Under the pieces are notes generated by a model. That model worked only from the letters and a program-made list of their open reading frames with translations, had not been told where the DNA came from and made no database searches. Both the position numbers and the translations under genes were made by a program. DNA of 64,000 bases from Zygnema cylindricum (Eukaryota > Streptophyta > Zygnematophyceae > Zygnematales > Zygnemataceae), in contig JBBHKE010002978.1 in assembly GCA_037447655.1 (NCBI GenBank), positions 19,556 through 83,555 on the forward strand, given 5' to 3'. Shown here one piece after another: positions 11,088-22,300 of the stretch; within the stretch, counting starts at the first letter, position 1, and every line of letters starts with the position of its first letter.

Positions 11088-11491
11088 TAGATGTCCTATG
11101 CGCATAAAACGCACGGAGTAATCTAACGAATACTACGTTCCGTGCGCATAAAAAAATTTCAAACTTTTAAAATTCGTTGGTAAAATGCGTACTTTTCTAA
11201 CAAGTAGTAATAAAAATTTAAATATTCAATACCGTAAAAAAACTGAAAAGTGCAACGAACTAGCGGTGAGCGGCGGAATTGACGGCGTCTCCAACGGCGG
11301 CTTCCTTCTGAAGACGGAGTGGAGGACATATAAAAATACGCGCGCGCAAATGACGCAACGTTTTTTTTTCAATGTCCGTACAATTTTCGTACAGTATGTG
11401 ACGTACGAATTTTACGAGCTGTACGAAACAAGAGAATACTACGTAGTAATCGGAAAAAAGTCCAAATCCGTACGAATAGGACATCTATGCA
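11088..11491. mobile_element. Repeat element with ATAGATGTCC ends, inverted copy
   Basis: About 400 bp between ATAGATGTCCTATGCGCATAA and GGACATCTAT. Read on the - strand it is collinear with 2487-3349, minus the minisatellite expansion. It includes a CGCGCGCAAATGACGC block and a TACTACGTAGTA-type palindrome. Non-coding. Confidence 0.55.
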
Positions 11492-11730
11492 GTAAAACAT
11501 CGGCTTCGTATTCCGTACATTTCGTACGTCAAACCGTTTGTCTGTCCCTTTTCCTCCCTTCGCGCCGCTCACGCTTACCGGTCTGGCGTACGGAATTGTC
11601 ACTTGTCCGTACGCATATGTACGGACACGCCATGAGAATATGAGCTTGGCCATCCGTACAGAGCAAGATGGCAAATTGGCGGAATGCGATCTTTTCGCAC
11701 GAGATTTGTCGTCTTCCTCATTTATTGGTG

Positions 11731-11733
<3 letters not shown>

Positions 11734-11806
<73 letters not shown>
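11734..11806. repeat. (CT)n microsatellite next to assembly gap
   Basis: Uninterrupted CT dinucleotides for about 73 bases, followed by further CT-rich sequence and then the N run at 11847. Open frames here (poly-Ser/Leu or poly-Glu/Arg) are artefacts of the repeat. Confidence 0.97.
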
Positions 11807-11808
<2 letters not shown>

Positions 11809-11846
11809 CTACATTTGTGTCTATATTCTCTTCTCTCTCGTTTTCT

Positions 11847-11856
11847 NNNNNNNNNN
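11847..11856. other. Assembly gap (10 N)
   Basis: Ten N characters, 40 bases after the long CT microsatellite. The size is probably nominal, so distances across it should not be trusted. Confidence 0.99.
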
Positions 11857-12640
11857 TTTTTTTTTATGTGAATATTTTATCACGTATTGAGATGTATTTC
11901 TGGAAACAGTGACCTGTAAGTTGTTTGGGCGATTCCCCGGTGTAAAAGCTATAGGAGTGATAATCGTACAAGTCTGATGTATGTTTCCGGTTGGATTGGA
12001 ATCCTCTGGTTGTTTGATTAATTCTGTTGGTTTGGATGTTGGCTACCTTTGTCTGTTACATGTTTTACCGGCTTTCGCGTCTACTTATTACACCTGAGGA
12101 TATCGAAAATGTGGCCCCTTAGCGGGTTTGTTGAATGTCCAGTGACAAAGGTCTTTATGTAGAGTTATGCACTATTTTATAAGTGTATTTTTTTTTTTCC
12201 ATTTCGACACCTGTTGTGAATGTTAAGGTGACAAGATTCATGTACATTGTGAGGATTGGACTAGCCCGTCTCCAATGAAGAATTGGGCTGGTTGTCATAA
12301 TGGCCCCTTCGAAGTCAAAAGTAGTTGTTGCTCTTGTCCGATGTAATGCAATTTTGCTTACGTGGAAATAAAATAGGTTTTTGAAAGAGGATTCCCTGTA
12401 ATTTCGTTGTGTACTGTGCGATGTACGTCATTTCAGCCTTGCAATGTTTTTGTTGTTTCCATGATTTTATTCAAATTATTAAAGATCAAAGTAACTATGC
12501 AAGGGGCATGAGCATCATTGTGGGTATTTTCCAGCAGTTATGTTATCTATATAATGTTATGCGGTTATCTAAGCAGAATCAAATTGGGCGCATACAGCAT
12601 TCAGCCCAGCTTGAGATAAATTGAACAAAGTGGCCGTTCG
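11857..12640. other. Unassigned stretch
   Basis: I see no family signature. There is an AATAAAAT at about 12366 that could be a polyadenylation signal, but no upstream gene end can be shown. The gap to the left prevents following it. Confidence 0.35.
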
Positions 12641-12644
12641 ATCA

Positions 12645-12935
12645 TAACCGGGTTTTAATTCCAGCCGTCGAAACAAATGTGCAGTATTTGTTTCGTGCGG
12701 TACCGTAAACTGTACTATACTTAAACCGTATCTATGTGCTAAGAATCTATTCGTGCCGTTAAATGAATTCGTCTCGTTAAATGAATTCGTCTACGTTTAT
12801 ATCTTTATATACTTATCGAACCCTATATATCTCAGCACAGGTCCTAGACTGATTTCAATTTAATGTAATTTGAGCTTGTTGTCAACAAATTATATGGGAT
12901 TTGAACCCCTGTCAACCAAATTTCCCATAAAATTA
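12645..12935. repeat. Fragment of copia-family LTR
   Basis: A GCCGTCGAAACAAATGTGCAG..TTTGTTTCG block near 12664, a CCTATATATCTCAGCACAGGTCCTAGACT-type block near 12822 and a GGGATTTGAACCCC T-arm-like hairpin near 12896 occur in the same order as in the LTR copy at 29.5-30.5 kb. The rest of the LTR is missing or too diverged to see. Confidence 0.5.
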
Positions 12936-14233
12936 AAATACATTCTTCGATTCTGTCTTTGCATATTGTTGGTGCTGCATGTTGGTTTCTGAACAGGGAT
13001 ATGTGGGTTTTTCAAATATTGTTAAATCTAAGTCATGCTTTTTGTACAATGTATAACTAGCCAATCTGGAATAGTGTCTATGTTTGTTTTGACTAGAATT
13101 CACGAATGGTGATTGTCGGTTCTTGTGGATTAAATGAACGATGGTACTGTTTTAATAGAGAACAAAATAAAGTGTGTTGTACACATAATGCAAGTTGAAT
13201 TTAATTATTAAAAAATCAAAAAACTTAAGTGCGTACTAACAAAAATAAAACAAATAAAAATATTCAAAAGAATGTTAAAAATCAAAATCAAAATTTGTTA
13301 AACATTAAAAATAATAGTAATTTATAATGATGTTATAACTATGCAATGCTTCAAACTTACAACAGCAAAACAAGTGCACCAGGTACAACTACAAACGATA
13401 ACATTTAATTTAAGATATCGACAAGAAATAAAGTGGTACAGTTAACATGGAGTCTATCAAAAAATGTTACGACTCAAACAATAACAAAGAGTGCAAAATT
13501 GTAATGATAATGACAATCAATATACCATAGATAACGAATAAAAATAAACCACATTCTATTCTACAAAATACAAAATATTCTATTCAAATTTTAATTTGAA
13601 CAAATACGTAATTGATGGGTAAAACGTTAAATTTGGAGTTTGAAGCGTTACAAGCTCTGTTTACTGTTGTTTAATGAATCGTCATATCTATATAGGACAA
13701 CGCCACAACTTAAAAGTAAGGTAGGCCAGTACGGTCTATGTAGTGGAGGCACCGACAGTTTCGAGAAAAAAAATACATTTATTTTTTAATAAACGCGTTC
13801 CAATGTGAACACTGTTTTGTTGAAAATGGCCGTTGTATTTAATTTAGAATTGATGAAGCAATACAAAGATCTAAGAATTAAATTGAAAATTGAACAAAGT
13901 GACGGTGGCGTTTAGCCCGCTAAATCAAACGATTTTAAGAAATAAAAATAATAACAAATGCTAAAATCTTACAGCAAAGATTTTAAAAATGTATTAATTG
14001 CTAGGGTGAGAAAACTACTTTTAATTAGGTCATGTCCGTGAACATCTCCTGTTCCTCCCTCTCCCTCTCCCTCTCCCTCTCCCTCTCCCTCTTGCCGATT
14101 TCGTAGCGCCTTAAGTTGTACCTTTCCATCCTCCCACACGCGTATAACGCTTCGTACTAGCTAGTTCCATATGTGAACAGTTAAACGGTTCCATGCGCTA
14201 CAGTATTGTACAGTAGAGTGGAGTCCAGTACAG
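12936..14233. other. AT-rich intergenic DNA
   Basis: Very A-rich runs (13190-13620) and a (CCCTCT)n tract at about 14053-14092. Nothing coding is supportable. Confidence 0.45.
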
Positions 14234-14775
14234 TACACCGCGAATCGTTATTAGTGTCAAAATTTAAATAGCGTTGAAGAGAATTTACCGTAATTGATGC
14301 TAATTAAGAATTGGAAAATTTTCAAAAATAAGGTGTATTCTAATTTTGGCGTTTATGCTAATTTGGGAATAGCAATAATGGAATATTCGTCGTACGATTA
14401 TATACATTAGTATATGTATCCGTACAAAATATTATAAATTGTACGTCGTCGCGAAATTAATATATCTGTATATGCTACACTAGTTTACGTGTCAGACTCA
14501 TCCCGTTTTTGAGCGCTTGTTCCTATGCGTGCGCGTCTGATTTAATTCATTTTTTGTAAATTTTCACTTTAAAAGGTATAGTTATGTACCGTCTGACATC
14601 ATTCGTACACCACACTATTTATATTTTGTTGTACTTTTGGGCTGTACTTTATTTTGTTCGGTACCTTAATTAACGTCAAGGAATAATTAAAATCATGTAT
14701 CCTATTTGAAAAAAAAAATCAAAATTTTAAGAACCCAAATTAGTGACTTTGACACTAATAACGATTCGCGGTGTA
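14234..14775. mobile_element. TIR element, subfamily A, copy 2
   Basis: 542 bp between TACACCGCGAATCGTTATTA and its inverted complement ending CGATTCGCGGTGTA, with TA on both sides. It matches 9373-9917 along its full length. This is the best pair for defining the family's termini: about 28 bp of inverted identity including the TGTCAAA that follows. No ORF above background. Confidence 0.85.
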
Positions 14776-16361
14776 GTGAATTGTTGTGATTTAGCGCTTG
14801 GACTGACAGTTGTGACCATAGTGACGGGCAGTCGGGGAGTTTCCGCCGCGCTGCTCTGTCGCATTCTACAATTGTAGGCTGGCGTCCTTTTGCCGAGTAC
14901 GGCGAATACTGTAATTGCCATTTTCACATCGTTCTTTAAAATAAAGTTCGAACAAAAGTGAACTGAAATGGTGTACACATTTTCGTACACTTTGTTTTGC
15001 GGTTACACCTCACACACATTGTCATATTGTGATATTGCCCTATTTTATACCGTTTGGTTTTGTTCGGGTCGGGCCATAATGGAGCAAAACAAACCGAACT
15101 GAACTAGACCTACTGTTTTGTACTATAGTCACATGACTATCTTGACTGAAACTGCAGTTTTGACGAGTTTTATGTCACGTGTGCTGGCGCTGGCTGGCAG
15201 CAGTGCAGATATTTATCCGTCTTACGGGATTTTGAAGTGATTAATGACATAAATCCTACGGGCACGGGCAATTGCAGTCCGCTTTTTCTGTCGACGTGGC
15301 AGCCGTCGGTCTCGTACGTAATTTCGTCTCTGCACATTTCGGTGCTGCGCTTCACTTTTAAGTAGAGATTGGAAAACACTCAAAACACGATATATGTCTT
15401 TCCAAGTTTCCATATTATGCGGTTCTGTACGATTTTTTCCGATAATTGCGGAAAAAAAATGGTTCCCCACTTCCCTCTCGTCAAAAGGTTAATACGACCG
15501 TATCTGTTTTTGTCTTTTCTGCTGCTTTCTTGACAGCTGTAGGCCGACAGAGAATCGCGACTGGAAAATTTAATCGGAATGATCTTCAAGATCTCGCACG
15601 CACGTACGTCCTGCGACAGGTAGGCCGCTGTATTTCGGAGAATGCTATCGCAGATTCCGTCCGTCCATGCACTTGTCGCATAGCTGCCGCATGTCGACGT
15701 GGCGCGGTGCTTTTGACCACGATCCGTGCCGGTAAAGCGCAGGATCACGGACGGCCGACAAGGCACCTGGGAAAGACTTTGGACGGCCGCCGTGGAGCCC
15801 GGGAGGGTCCCGCCTCCCGCGTCCCACCCCGCAGCCGTTCTGTCGCCTTTCGCGATGTAGATATCGCGCTGCACTTTTGCAGAATCCTAGACGAGCCTGC
15901 AGAGGACCATTGGCCTCCGTACAGTCACCACTGGATCCGATCCGATTCCGTCCTTTATATAGATACGCTCCTCCAGCAATCTTGTCTTCTGCTGCTGTAC
16001 GGCGTTCCCTGCTGCCGAAGGTTGGCCAAGGGGACAGCAGGGAAGGTAGCCAGTCGTCACCGCATGTCACACATGTCTGTAGGGTTAGCTCTGCAGCACA
16101 GGGGCGGAGGAGCGGAGCTGCGCGCACCTGCAGATGCTGAGGAGTGCGCCGTACGGCATGCTGCAGAGCCGCATGGTTGCCGGTTAGGGTTTTGCGGCAG
16201 GCAGCTGTGGTTTTGACGTTTGTTTTTGTCGTTTCCCCTCCATGGCGGGCGCCTGGTGAACTGCCGGCAGCGTCTGCGTCTGCGGCTGCTCGAGCGGCAT
16301 CGCGCAGCTGGGCGAGCGCCGGGCCGCCAGCCGCCGCCGCCGCCCCTTCTCGCGCCGCGCC
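14776..16361 (+). promoter_or_regulatory. Upstream region of the ROPGAP gene, with GC-rich core
   Basis: Composition changes from AT-rich repeat DNA to GC-rich from about 15.6 to 16.4 kb, consistent with a promoter or 5' UTR. A TATATA-containing motif lies at about 15955. Long open frames here on both strands are explained by GC content and carry no family signature. Exact transcription start is unknown. Confidence 0.4.
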
Positions 16362-19300
16362 ATGCAGAGCCGAGCCAAGCGTGAGTGGCGACCGGCCCAG
16401 ACTCTGACGGAGACTGAGACTGAGACTAAAACTGAGACTGAGGCTGAGGCGCACATAAAGTTTAGTTTTTGTATGATCTGTGATAGACATGGAGGCATGA
16501 ACTCTGGCAAGTGTAACTCTCCGGATAGAATTCAATTGCAATTCCTAGAAACTGGAGGGGAAGCAACTGTTTTTGCATGTCGTATGGGAATTGTCCACGT
16601 GTCTGATGCCTAGAGAGCCTTTGCTTAGTAGTTAAACTTTCTCATTTTCTTGGAAGCTAAATGAGCTTTGCGAGTATCCTTTAGGGATGGCCGTACGACG
16701 CCACCTCTGTTGATACACGTGGACTTATTCTGGAGGCTTTGCAGAGTCTTTGGTTTCTATGGAGAATGTTCGACGCGTGCATATTTCTTGCTTCGCGTGG
16801 GCCCTTAGACCCACAATGTTGGGGGGAGCTTAATTTAATTTGCTGTTCGGCCATTACAGAGGCTAAACAACGAAGAGTTACATTTACTTTGAATTCCTCC
16901 TCACAGCCATTCTCTTTGTCTGACAAGCGCTGTTATTGGCACATCCTGGCAGCGAGGCATTCGTGCTTTTCCTCCGAGGATGACAGAGAGGATTCGTCCG
17001 ACGAGGAAGAAGACAAGTGGCAGCTGAACATCGGATGGCCGACTTCCGTAGAGCACAAGGAACATGTCACATTCGATCCTTTCGAAGGCTATTTAGGGCT
17101 TCCTCAAGACTTCGCGAAGGAGGTTCCAGCTCATCCACCGAGTGCAAGGTATTAACTAACTGCTCAATTTTGCTCACTTTCTTCATCCACGGATGGAATG
17201 TTAGCAGCTCCTATATAAAGGTGGATCCGGGGCCAGTCCTTTGTTCGTATCTCATATTTCAAATCCTTGATTATGCGTAATGATGTTGCCAGTCTCTCAA
17301 TTTGCAGGCACAGCTGATCACTGATAGAACTCTGTGAATGGGCACTTATTTTACTATGCTTGTACCCCCCTTGTTCCCGCTAAAAAGGTTTGTTAGATCA
17401 AATTCCTATCAACTTTAAGTTTGTTCTCTCCCTCTCTCTCTCTCTCTCTCCCCTCTCTCTCTCTCTCTCCCCCTCTCCCTCTCCCTCCTCTCTCCTTTCT
17501 CTCCCCTCTCCCCCCTCTCTCCCCTCTCCCCTCTCCCCTCTCTCTTTTTTTTTTCTCCCTCGCGCTGCCTGTTTAAGGTTCGTTATCCTTAGTTGCAGTT
17601 TTTTGTGTGTGGGTGGTGGGCAGTAAGAATGTTTTTGGAGTTAGTCCGAGTTCCATGCAGTGCTCTTTTGATGACCATGGCAACAGTGTGCCCACCATTC
17701 TCCTACTTCTTCAAACACGACTTTATAATCAGGGAGGACTCAAAGTAAGGCTTAGCCTCGTAGTATCGTTTGCTTTATAATTCGGTTGTGATGACACGAT
17801 GGTTTCTCTCTTTACTCTATTCACAACCAAGAGACTGCTATTGTGCCATCATTTAGTGGACTGCATGTAGAAACGTCCGGAATTCTGCAAGTCTGGAATC
17901 TCAAAGTCTCCTAGTTTCATTTATACTTTCGGATTAATTTCCTCAGGTTGGATTGGATTTCGTTTTGTTTGGAAATGTTGTTGCATTTGATAGACGTTAC
18001 AAAACAGTTGTTAATGCCAAGTTCCATGGACGTCGAAAGACAAGGCAAAGCAGGAATGTTGTTGGCTGTTCTCTGGTGTTAAAAAATCTGTATAGGCAAT
18101 CATGAGTGTTCTGATTTTCAGGCTTTGGATTTTAAAAGCTGTTTGTGGTTTTTTTTTTGAAACTCTTGCATCTTGATAGCGGATGAAGGTTTAGGGTATG
18201 TGGAAGCGGACCTGGGAATACTAGCCTTGTAAACACCTTCACATATGGGTACTCTTTAGACTTCACTGTCATTTAAATATTTTATTTTCATCACCACATG
18301 AGTTGATAGCTTTCAACAGTTGTTTGCTGGTTTTTAGGCAAGTCATTGCATGTGAATTAATCATTCTCTTTCCTCGACAGGCAGAGGGCATATTTCGTGT
18401 TGCGGCCCGAATCGATCACGAGGAACATGTCCAGAAGCAGTTGAACGAGGGGACAGTTCCAAAAAACATGGATGTGTATGCCCTCGCTGGTCTTATTAAA
18501 GTAAGGAGGATGCAAGAACCGATATGTCTCTTGTGCATTATGCTGGCATTGTTTTGACATTGTTTTGATTTTAACTATGGATATTAATAATCATCGTGTG
18601 CATATTCTGTGGGTAAGGAGAGACGCCATAAATATGGCTCCCTATTTCTTCAGGTTTCTTTGGCATTAAGACCCTTGAATTTATTATGTAGCTATTCCTT
18701 TTTGGCTTTGCTAGATCCTGTTAAGTCACCTGTTTGTATAGTCAATAGGTCAAATATCGCATCTTCAGTGAAAGTGAGATTAGAATGCCCGGGTGAAGTC
18801 ACACTGTTTAATGAAGGCTGGCGAAGTGAATACTCAGTCATTCATAATTGTCAAAATAAACATTGTCTGTTTTTTGGAATCAAGTTTTCATATAAGAGAG
18901 TCTCATCGTTCATGCGATACCTGTCATGTTTTTCCCTCTGGGTAATGAGAGATGTGCATGTACTGTTTGCTTACCAAATCTCAGCTAGATTTTATTTGTT
19001 TACAATATGAGATAATTTTGATAGTTCTCCAGTATGAGAATGCCTTGCAGTCATGCTTTCTTAAACCAGGAGCATAGTTTACAGCATGGTGTTCACAATC
19101 ACTGGCTTGTGGCCACTGTTATGGAGCACTTGGTGGGGCCTTGGCAGCACATGCCAGATCTAAGTTCCAACCAGTTGAATGTCAGTCACAACGAAGTCAC
19201 AAAATGGCATGTTTTCCTTTATTTTTTGTTTTTTTTCTGGCTTGTGCAAAGCTGGATCTATATCTTTTCAACGTATAAGAAGGATGGGTGTGTATGTATT

Positions 19301-22300
19301 TGGGTCAGTCTGACAGGCCATCATTTTTCTGGGTTGGCACATGGATTCTGGCTGCGAAATGGGTCTCTTCTTATTGCGGTTCTTATGTCCGTCAGAATTT
19401 TCACTTTGTACATTAAATCTCACAGGATTGCCTTTCCATGGTGTTCATTTTGTAGATTAAACCTCACAGCCTTCCCATAGTGTTCACTTTGTACATCAAT
19501 CTCACAGGGTTGTCTTTCCTTTGGCAGCGATGGCTTCGGGACCTTCCTGACGGTGTGCTCGATGCGCTTGCGGACACTGACGTGGAGAAGGTTTCAAAGA
19601 GTGGAAACGAGGAAGCAGCTATAAAGCTTGTGGAAAAACTGCCAGGTGTACAAAGGAGTCTTCTGGATTGGACTGTCAATCTGATGGCAGATGTGGTCGA
19701 ATACGAGGAGCAAAACCTGATGAATATCCACAACATTGCAACGGTCTTTGCTCCAAATTTGATCCAGGTTGGCCAGAAGAGTCTCATGCATGGAAAACCG
19801 AGAAAGATGTAGGGAGGGGTTGTTTTCCGGTTATTGTGAGTGTGTGCTTGAAACTGGTGAAGTGGTGATCTTTTAATTGTGTCACAGCGGTTTTGGTGTT
19901 ATAGGTCAAGCACTGGGTTAAATTTGCCAGCCGATTATGCCCGTTAAAATCAGCTAGTTGTAGCATTAGTATCGAATTGGTATGTGTTCATCACAAGATA
20001 CAAAATTATGGTTTTTCAGGCTCTTCGAGCATGTGGAATGTCCTGCATAGAATTTAGCAAAATCTGGGATTTTTATTATGCTTGATACCAATTGGAAGAA
20101 CACAATGATTGGAAAACGTGGACAGCTTTGTGATGAAAGTGAGCCTCTTACAGGCGAATAAAGTAAAAATCCTGTGGAGACTTACGTTGTCTATCTACAT
20201 TGTGGTCAATTATGTACCTCCCTAGACGGTACGGCTGCCAGGCAGTGCCTCAACACCAGCATGCCCTATTCCAATTTCTCTGTCCATTCCCAGTTTTTCT
20301 TACCCAGTCTCTTTCTCTCTCCCTCCTTCTCCCTCCTCTCTCCCTCTCCCTCTCTCCCTGCCCCTCCCCCCTCCCTCCCTCCCTCCCTCCCTCTCTCCCC
20401 CTCTCTCTCCCCCTCACTCTCCCCCTCTTCCCCTTTCTCTCTCCCCCTCTCCCTCTCCCTCTCTCCCCTTCTCCCTCTCTCACTCTCTCCCTTTCTCCCT
20501 CTCCCTTACTCTCTCCCTCTCTCTCACTCTCGCCCTCTCTCTCCCTCTTCCTCTCCCTCTCGCTCCCTCTTTTCTCTTTCCCTCTCTCACTGTCACACTC
20601 TCCCCCTCTCTGTGCGTGCAGCTCCAAATCGAGGACGCCAAGGCGGTCCTCTTCCATGCGGCCCACGTGATGAAGCTTCTGAAGCTGCTCGTGCAGCAGA
20701 AGCAGCAACAGCGCCAGATCGCAGCTTCTGCCTTTTCGGGGTCGTATGCTTCAGAGCACGGAAACAGTGTCGTGGGAGGGGAGAGAAAAGAGGCAGCAGG
20801 TAGCAACTTTGCATCGCAAAATGGGGTTCACCACGGTTTAGAGGAGGTTTCAGGTACCAGCCGGTTTTCTCCATTAAATGGCTCTCCTTTGTCCAGAGAT
20901 CAGCCTTTGCCTGAGACCCTCCCAGCAGGTTTTGTTAGGGAAGGCGAAGAGGAGGAAAAGTTAGAAGGCTTCGTTACAGAAGTGGAAGAGGAAAAAAAGA
21001 CAACCATTGAAGTTTTGAAAGATGCGGAGGAATATGCCATTCTGGGTGAGGAGAGGGGACATCTAGGTGTGGTTCTTGAGGCAGCAGATTTAGAATCGGA
21101 GGAGGTTTTAGAGGAGGCAAGGGCGAAACAGGCGTTGAATGGAGGTTCCAAAGGTCCGGTTCTGGAAGACGAGGAAACAGTTGTGGACGCAACAATGGAT
21201 GCTGTGGAGGATAGTCAAACTCCTGATGAGGTGGGAAACCCTTTTTATTGCTAATTTAAGCCTTAATTGTATTTGGGCTTATACTGGTGTGATGGTCGAT
21301 TGTGTGCTTCGTTTTTTATGCTCTGGAGTCCTCGAGTCACTCCAGCCATGGGTCAATCATGAAAAGTTGGAGCTATTTGGGTGAAAGTGTGGACATGTTA
21401 CAGAAAGCATTGGAGCTTTTAACTGACAAGAATGTTCTGGGTTGTCAGATGTTTTCTACAAGTGTTCTTAGTTGTTAAATTTTGACTTCTGGTTTTTGGC
21501 TTTTAACTTTTGACTTTTTACTTCTAGCTTTTGGCTTTTAATTTTTGGCTTCAACATACATGTTGGAGACAGTTCAGCATCAAATTTGGTTATGAGCCAT
21601 AATTTTTACTCATACCGGTTTACCTGGAAATGCAGGATGCTGAGTTGAAGCGCATATTCAGTATAGCACACAGCACTGCGAGCAATGATGCAGTGTCAGA
21701 CCCAGATGCCATGGAGCCCATGGAAAGGATATTCAGTATCGCAATAAGCACAACTAGCAGTATTGGGGTAGAGACTACTTGTGCATCAGAAGTCGAGGAA
21801 ACTGGTAATCCTGTTGGAGGAGAAATTTCCAACTCTGCGAAATTTCTTATTCTAGAAGTAGCTCCTGGCTCTCTTGATGAAGCTCCTGAAGATTTTGCTC
21901 CGGTTGTTCTGGACGAATGTTTAAATTTAGGTGCGACTGATCTATCTCGGGGAATTGTGGAAATGGAAAGGAGCTCTATTTGCCCAGTAGATCTAGAAGA
22001 TACTGCCTCCAGTTCTCCAGAGGGACAGATTGTTGGGCATCACGGTGTAGTTAGAGGACTGGATTTCATTGGTGTGGAGGGAGCTGTTGCTCCAGTCGAT
22101 GCTGATGTGAAGGTTAATGATGGGGTCATCCAAATGGAGGAATCCCCTACTCTCATTAAGCTGGAGGACTTTTTAAGCTTTAGTCAATTTGAGAACACTT
22201 CTAGTTCTTTGAAGGTGGAGGAAGTTGCAAGACCTTCTGATGTGGAGGATGGAAATCGAGCTTATTCATTGGATGGATCTGGGGACCTGGTTGAAACTGA

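Noticed and set aside
11369-11912. Long frames with poly-Ser/Leu or poly-Arg/Glu around the CT repeat
   Set aside because: They are direct translations of the (CT)n microsatellite and cross the N gap.
12409-12624. 71-codon frame near a possible polyadenylation signal
   Set aside because: No homology, no splice context and AT-rich surroundings.
15380-16541. Large open frames on both strands upstream of the ROPGAP gene (up to 298 codons)
   Set aside because: GC-rich composition opens all frames; no family signature, and they conflict with the promoter position.
19768-19812. ROPGAP ending at the TAG just after the NLIQ motif
   Set aside because: The conserved last helix of the RhoGAP domain (AHVMKLLKLL) resumes in frame after a GT-AG intron at 20622, so this stop is intronic.
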